In this document: piece by piece, positions 58,280 through 64,000 of the stretch | Numbering within the stretch: position 1 is the stretch's first letter | Layout of the letters: each line of letters opens with the position of its first letter | NCBI GenBank assembly: GCA_009792885.1 | Contig: WMCF01000009.1 | Span: 2,770,954-2,834,953 of the forward strand | Origin: Eremophila alpestris peregrina | Lineage: Eukaryota > Chordata > Aves > Passeriformes > Alaudidae | DNA length: 64,000 nucleotides | Direction: 5' to 3' | Notes under the pieces: generated by a model | Seen by the model: only the letters and a program-made list of their open reading frames with translations | Told to the model about the DNA's origin: nothing | The model's database searches: none | Made by a program: the position numbers and the translations under genes

Positions 58280-61200
58280 TCTGATCGGTATTTGTAAGCT
58301 GAACTATTTTACGTGCTCTTCTGCAGTTGTGTTGTCAGTGTTAAAATATTGTCATTTCACCACATTCTTACCAAGCAGCAATACAGGGTTACATTAGAGG
58401 CATCTTCTATGTGCAATCCCCAGAAGCTGTGTGGGTCAGGTACTGCCACCAAAAATCACAGCCTGAAAATCCCCACTTCCCCAGTCCTTACAGAGAGACC
58501 TTAATTTGCACCGGGACAGGTACTCTCCATTTCTTATTCAAGGGAAAAGACCCTAACAGTCTGGCCAGCCAGTTTTCTCAATAGCTCCATTTCACTTTGC
58601 TAAATCTGTATTAAATAAATGTTTTACTCTCTTTGTCTTGCTGGCCTGGCACCAAATCCTGAAGGTCCTAACTTGTCCCAAAATGCATTTTTGCCTGCAT
58701 AGGGAACATTTGCTTACTGCTGTTGCAAACTCAAAGATGAGTTTCAGAACTAATAAAGCAACTACTCTTACTAAATCCACACAATTAATATGAATCACTC
58801 CTGGGAATTATCCTATGATTATTCTAACACTTACTCAAACCTGTGTACTTCAGGAAGGGAAGTTTTCTCTAATGTGGAGATGCTGAGTCATAGGTTCCAA
58901 AATCACTTTCCATAAATGACCTGAAATAAAATTTAATCCAAACTCAAAAGGTCTGATTTACTATGTAGTAGCTATGTTAGTAGCACAGTCTTGCCTCCTC
59001 TCACAATTAAAAACGAAGCAGAAAATCATGCAGGAGTGAGAAGGGGAAAAAAAAGGCTTGTGTGGGGAGAAACTCCTAACTTTGCCAATGTTTATGCTCC
59101 CCTTTCAGGCAACTGAATTGTGGAGTGGGATCTATTCTGGAGGCAGGAGAGCACTCAGCCTGTTGACTGGTGCCGGTTTGGCTCTGAATGATGTCCCAAA
59201 CCTGTTCCTGTTTTAGCAGAGATATGGATTTAGGCAAATTGACAAATTCGAATGTCTGAGCCATTCTCAGCCCCAAGCAGTGCATTACTGCCCATTAACT
59301 CTGGCTCTCGAGGTACAAGAAAATAGAGGTTACATGACCTTATACCTCCCCTCCCTCTGCTTTGGCAGTCACAGCTTCCCACCTGAAAGCCTGAGTGTCA
59401 TTTGGGTCACAAAGGGAGGTTTTTACAAAACAGCTATGCTGAAGCATTGAGCAGCTGAATCATGTGTTGGTGGCAAGGAAACAGCTATTCCTGAATGTAT
59501 TTAGTCCCCATTTAATCTAATCTAACTTCAGATCATGACACCAGGTTCTCCAAGAAAAATAAATAAATAAAAAAAGCTGTAGCATCACTAATTATGATTC
59601 CTTTCTTTTGATGTCATTATGTCAGTCACTCTCCATATGTCTGATCCATCTACTGGGTTTTTTTGTATTATATTCTCGTTGCCACTTGTATCTCAAGGGC
59701 TGTATGCAAGCATTTGTAAAATAATAGTGCAAGACAGGATAAAGGACATGATGACTTCCATTTTCTGATACTGCTCCACAAAAAAAAAAAAGAAAACCAT
59801 GTTCACTAGTGGGAGTTTGCTGGGGGTTCTCCAGATCCAGATGCAGGAATCAGAGATGCTAGCCTGGAGGATATTCCCCAAATCAACATGCCCCAGCCAA
59901 ACCCAAATTGCACATAACACCTCAAAGAGGCAGTCACTAGAGATTTGGAAAAAGTGATGATCAGCCACATCACGAAGTTTTAGTGTGTTCAGAATTTTAA
60001 GCAATTCCTACAGCCAAGGCCAATTTTTGTGTTTACTTTGTCTTCAGTGACAGCCTCACTCTTTAGCCAGAAGGAAGCTGTTCCAAAGTCTGACTTTGAA
60101 CTTCTCAAAGCCTCGCTATGCAATTAGAGTGACACTTGTACACTGGAATGCTTCATGGTGCTATGGCAACAACATATCATTGGTACATAACTCCACCAAG
60201 GGCAAAATCATCTACCCAGATAGCCCCAATCACTTTTTTATGCAGGAGCATAAGTCTCACCACAGCCTTTCCTTGAAAGTGGCTGTAAATTACAGCACCT
60301 GTGTGCATGTCATTTCAGCTTGTCTTAACCACCCCTTCAGCAAGGGATGGTACTTGATGTCTCCTATAATCTGGCACACCAGTAGAAATCAGAGAGTTGC
60401 TGTTACATCATCATATTGTAAGTGTACAGTTATTTCCTAGACTTTTAAACTTTCACTTTATAAACTGATAGGTTAAATCTAGAGGAGTCTAAGGCTTGAT
60501 CTGTACATCACAGACCATTAGATTTCTTCCTGTTAATTTTTACTGAGTGCAATATGATAAACTTGACTTTCAAAACAGGTGCTTGATGTGACCTGACTTA
60601 CCAGCTCATGGAGAATCTTGATAGTATATGCTAGCTGTGATTCATTGGTTAAAGCAAGCAGAATAAACCAGAAAAATAAAAACCTCCATGTTTCTTTATT
60701 TCTAATAAAAATTGTTCAGTTATTTATCCTTCTGTTCTTCTCAGCTAAGTTATTGAACTTTTATTATCTAACATTTTCCATTAAAGAAGTTTACATAGAG
60801 TAGTAAAGCACCTCTCTATCTTTGCTTTGACAACCTAAGCAAACCTGAAATTTGTGAGAGGCACTTTCTTCAGTTACTGAGCTCTGAGTGAGGCTTTCTC
60901 TTACACTGTCACAAATTTTACAGCCTCCTCTCTCAAAGCTTGAAAGCCACACTACCTACACAGTATCAGGCAGGTTCCATCAGCAGCCTGTCTTTTTATT
61001 TCTATTTAATATTTCTTGTCCAGGCAACCAAGAACTGCAGTAGCCCAAATGAAGTTCCGCAGCACCGACATAGGTCTGCATGTTCACACATTTCTTCACT
61101 TTAACACTGCTTTTCTCCACCTCTGTCTTTTCAGATGTGTTCCTCAACCTGTAAGGACTGGGCTCCTAAATGTCTCATTTTCTATTTTGCAATATTTAGA

Positions 61201-64000
61201 ATAGTTTTTTTTTTGTCAGCTCGAATTTCTCTGTGACACTCATGCACCTTAGCTGCAGGACTGACCTGATACCCAGACAAACAGATTGACTAGAGGGAAA
61301 AAAAAGGGATTACTAATAAAGTAAAGGCCATCTGATAGTTCTGCTGCATGAACAGTCTTCCATAGACATGGTGGTAGCTATGGAGGTATGCAGGTGTCAC
61401 ATACACAATTTGGCAAGTGCATCTTTGACACAAATTTGATTAACATCAGGTATGTACATAATTCTGACCAGCAGATTACAACAGCCATTAGTGCTGAACA
61501 CCCCAGTCTGTGCAGAATCATGTTAGCCATAATCCCATTTCATGATGATGTCTACACCCTTTTTTGGTCTTCAAATTAGCCCATTTTTAGCTTGCTTTAA
61601 ATAGTTGCTGGCACCTACTTATTGAGGATACTGTAGGAATAACATACAACACGTTAAGATTAGTATGTCTAGGGGTAAATTCCTTACAGAGCCCTAGGCT
61701 GAGACATTTATAAACTAACTCTATAATCTCATTAAAATAAATCAGATGTGCCATGCCAAGACATATTTTTTCATAAAAATGATGTTGATTGACAAATTTG
61801 GGAGAGGAATGCGAGTCATTAAATTCTTATTTTGTCACTTTCACTATTATTTTCTTTCCTTTTTAAAGAATTTCCAAATTCACTGATTATTTCTCTAATG
61901 CTTAATGTTCCTCTTTTGTTAAGATTACATCACCCTGATTTTCATCTGAAGATTAAAACACTGATTTTGCTCTTCCAGCTAATACTAAATCCACTCTGTT
62001 GAGAGGATTTCTTTTGGTGTTGTTATGCTTTAGAATTTTCACTGCTTTTTACCCCTTTTACTCCCATAATTTTTCATGTTGTCTGTAGATTTCCTTGGCA
62101 ACTTCCTGTGTTTTATAACATGCAATGTAGGCTAATTGCTATGTAATACAATTCCCTCTGCATGTTGTATGGCGATTTTTCACTTCAGATTTCTGCCTTC
62201 ATTTCACTCTCTCTGAGGACTGTTCTGGAATCAGAAACTTGCCCTCCATGTAGATATTTCTCATATGCAATGTATTTCCGGCCTCCAGCCGCCCACCAGT
62301 TTCCAGTCTAAAAATTAATACATCATAACAAGATCCAAAAATTAATTTCTTTTTCCATGCTGCACATTGTGCCTTCCAAGATGTGGATTTACCCACGACT
62401 TTTAGAAACTATCAGTGGTGGTTTATTGCTAGCTGCATGAGATAAAGTTGCACACACGCTGAACTGAGTTTGTCCAGATGCTACTATTTTTATGCCTAGA
62501 TATCGCAGACAAAAGTTGAAGAGGTAATGCATCCCATTCTTGGGTTTAATTTGGCAGTTTTTGACATGCACCTGCCAGCACTTTGGTCTTTGTTAGTACA
62601 TAAATCCATATGCTTTTGAGACCAGTTTGTTGTAAGTTATAATTACCAAGTTGGTATTCCCTCCTTGCTTTCACTGTTCACATGACTACTCCCACCAGGT
62701 GCTCGTGCTGATGACTGTCTTCTCACTAATAAAACTTTCCTCTTCCCTGACTGTGCTATCTAGACACCTTACCACTTTTGTAAAAGAATCCGAAGAATTA
62801 ATTTTCTTCGTATTCTTTGTTACATAGATTCAAACTTTGTTGCTTATTGTATCATATTTGCAACTGGAAACATGTTTGTATCTTGCAGCTGTCTTCCTTG
62901 GAGACACTGTACTAAACCCCTCTTGCCTTTCTGTCTGATTTGCAGCCACTCCCCTTACCCATGAACAAGACACACTCTTCATGCAACTTCTCTCCCATTA
63001 CTACATATTTCATTCTTCTACTGAAGAAAAAGTTCAACTTCAGACCAGAAGCTAAGTCCTGAGAACAATCTTCGTAACTTGGAAGTGTGGAAGAGCCTCT
63101 AAAAAGTTGGTATGGGTATTCATCTAGCCATGCCTTTTGCTTCCTTCTCAAATCCCCAGTCTTTAACCCTCTACCACAAGTTGCAGTGAGTATCAGAGGA
63201 TGATACTCACAGGATGATTTCACAACATTTCTGCTTATGTAGTGCATTGATTCTCATTTTTAAACTTGATCATCTTGGTCACTTCAATATCTTTTTGGCT
63301 GTTTGCAACTTGACAGATTACCAATTGTGGTGTTTTTATCTCTGCATCCAGTTTGATACCACATTTTGGAAAACCTGACATTAAGCATTTGATTTAGCAA
63401 AGGATAGCTACATCTCATAGCCCTTAGTCAATAGCTTAGGGATTTGTTCGTGTCACTATATTTCATGTCAGTTCTTTTCTGGTGACTTTACATTCCCCAG
63501 AGATTTCAGTCATCTCATGTCATTTATGCCACCATTGAGATCTTTGATGCAACATTCAGTGATGACAAATTAGAAGTGAAGGTACATGGATGCACTAAAA
63601 TAAATCTTAAATTGTTTTTTTTGAATTTGGGTGGTTAGTTCTGCACTTTTCTGAATATTCTTCCAAAAGTCTGCAACCTTTTCAAAGTAAAGATTGAATT
63701 CTAATGATGGATTTATTCTACATATAGTTTAAAATCCTCTCTGCTTGTTACCTCCATTTGAATTACCACTATGAGCTCCCACATCACCTTGGGAATTCAC
63801 ATTCAGTTATTTTCAATCTTTCAGAGGTTTCAGCTGTTTCAACCACATGCTACTCCAGATCCACATCCTGTGATAAAGTCAAATGTGGAAGCAGACGTGG
63901 GGCCATTTGCCATGTGATCCAGGTAATTTAGTTAAAGTGACAAGTCCTTAAAATATGTTTATGTCTAAAGAAATTCACATTATTTTCTAGCAATTCTTCC
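58280..64000. other. Third CpG-depleted block, gene-free
   Basis: AT-rich DNA with very few CpG (3 counted in 63001-64000) extending to the window edge. No coding exon, RNA gene or recognisable transposon was identified; frames are short and random-looking. It marks the outer limit of the CpG-retaining HOXA13-EVX1 domain. In other amniotes the next gene on this side is HIBADH, beyond a gene-poor interval. Confidence 0.65.

Overview
This window is vertebrate genomic DNA from the posterior (5-prime) end of the HOXA cluster. It holds two protein-coding genes, HOXA13 on the minus strand (10943-12472) and EVX1 on the plus strand (47214-50666). They are divergently arranged with about 34.7 kb between their start codons. 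Both are intact, with GT-AG introns in frame, and give predicted proteins of 305 aa (HOXA13) and 405 aa (EVX1). The short HOXA13 amino-terminal half has a single run of six alanines instead of the long polyalanine tracts of mammals. Recognisable interspersed repeats are also scarce. Together these point to a sauropsid, most likely a bird; the species cannot be told from the sequence.

Layout. 1-9.6 kb: HOXA13-to-HOXA11 intergenic DNA with no gene, ending in a GC-rich, motif-dense stretch (6.7-9.45 kb) that includes a strong CTCF-like motif. 9.6-12.5 kb: HOXA13 3-prime UTR, two coding exons and a 612-bp intron, with its promoter and CpG island reaching about 13.1 kb. 13-47 kb: HOXA13-EVX1 intergenic DNA. 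The lncRNA HOTTIP is expected at its left end by synteny, but no exons can be delimited. The interval holds several CpG islands, one of which (23.4-23.95 kb) has a CCAAT box and a consensus splice donor, as at the start of a spliced RNA. It also holds large microsatellites, one 104-N assembly gap and a MIR-like ancient SINE. 47.2-50.7 kb: EVX1, three coding exons. 50.7-58.2 kb: EVX1 3-prime UTR and regulatory-looking DNA, with a second strong CTCF-like motif in the opposite orientation and several homeodomain-motif-rich blocks. 58.3-64 kb: CpG-poor, gene-free DNA.

The most striking large-scale structure is the CpG pattern. CpG is retained even in AT-rich non-coding DNA over most of the window (26 CpG in 2001-3000; 27 in 55001-56000). 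It drops in three delimited blocks, about 29.0-36.95, 40.25-41.93 and 58.3-64 kb (7 CpG in 34001-35000; 3 in 63001-64000). This reads as a fossil of germline methylation, with HOXA13, EVX1 and their flanks in long unmethylated (Polycomb-type) valleys.

How the parts work together (established for the families): HOXA13 is the terminal HOXA selector for distal limb, cloaca, genital and tail identity. EVX1 is an even-skipped-class repressor used in posterior mesoderm and V0 interneurons. The two genes share long-range control, so the intergenic motifs are plausible parts of a common regulatory landscape. All regulatory calls here are motif readings by eye.
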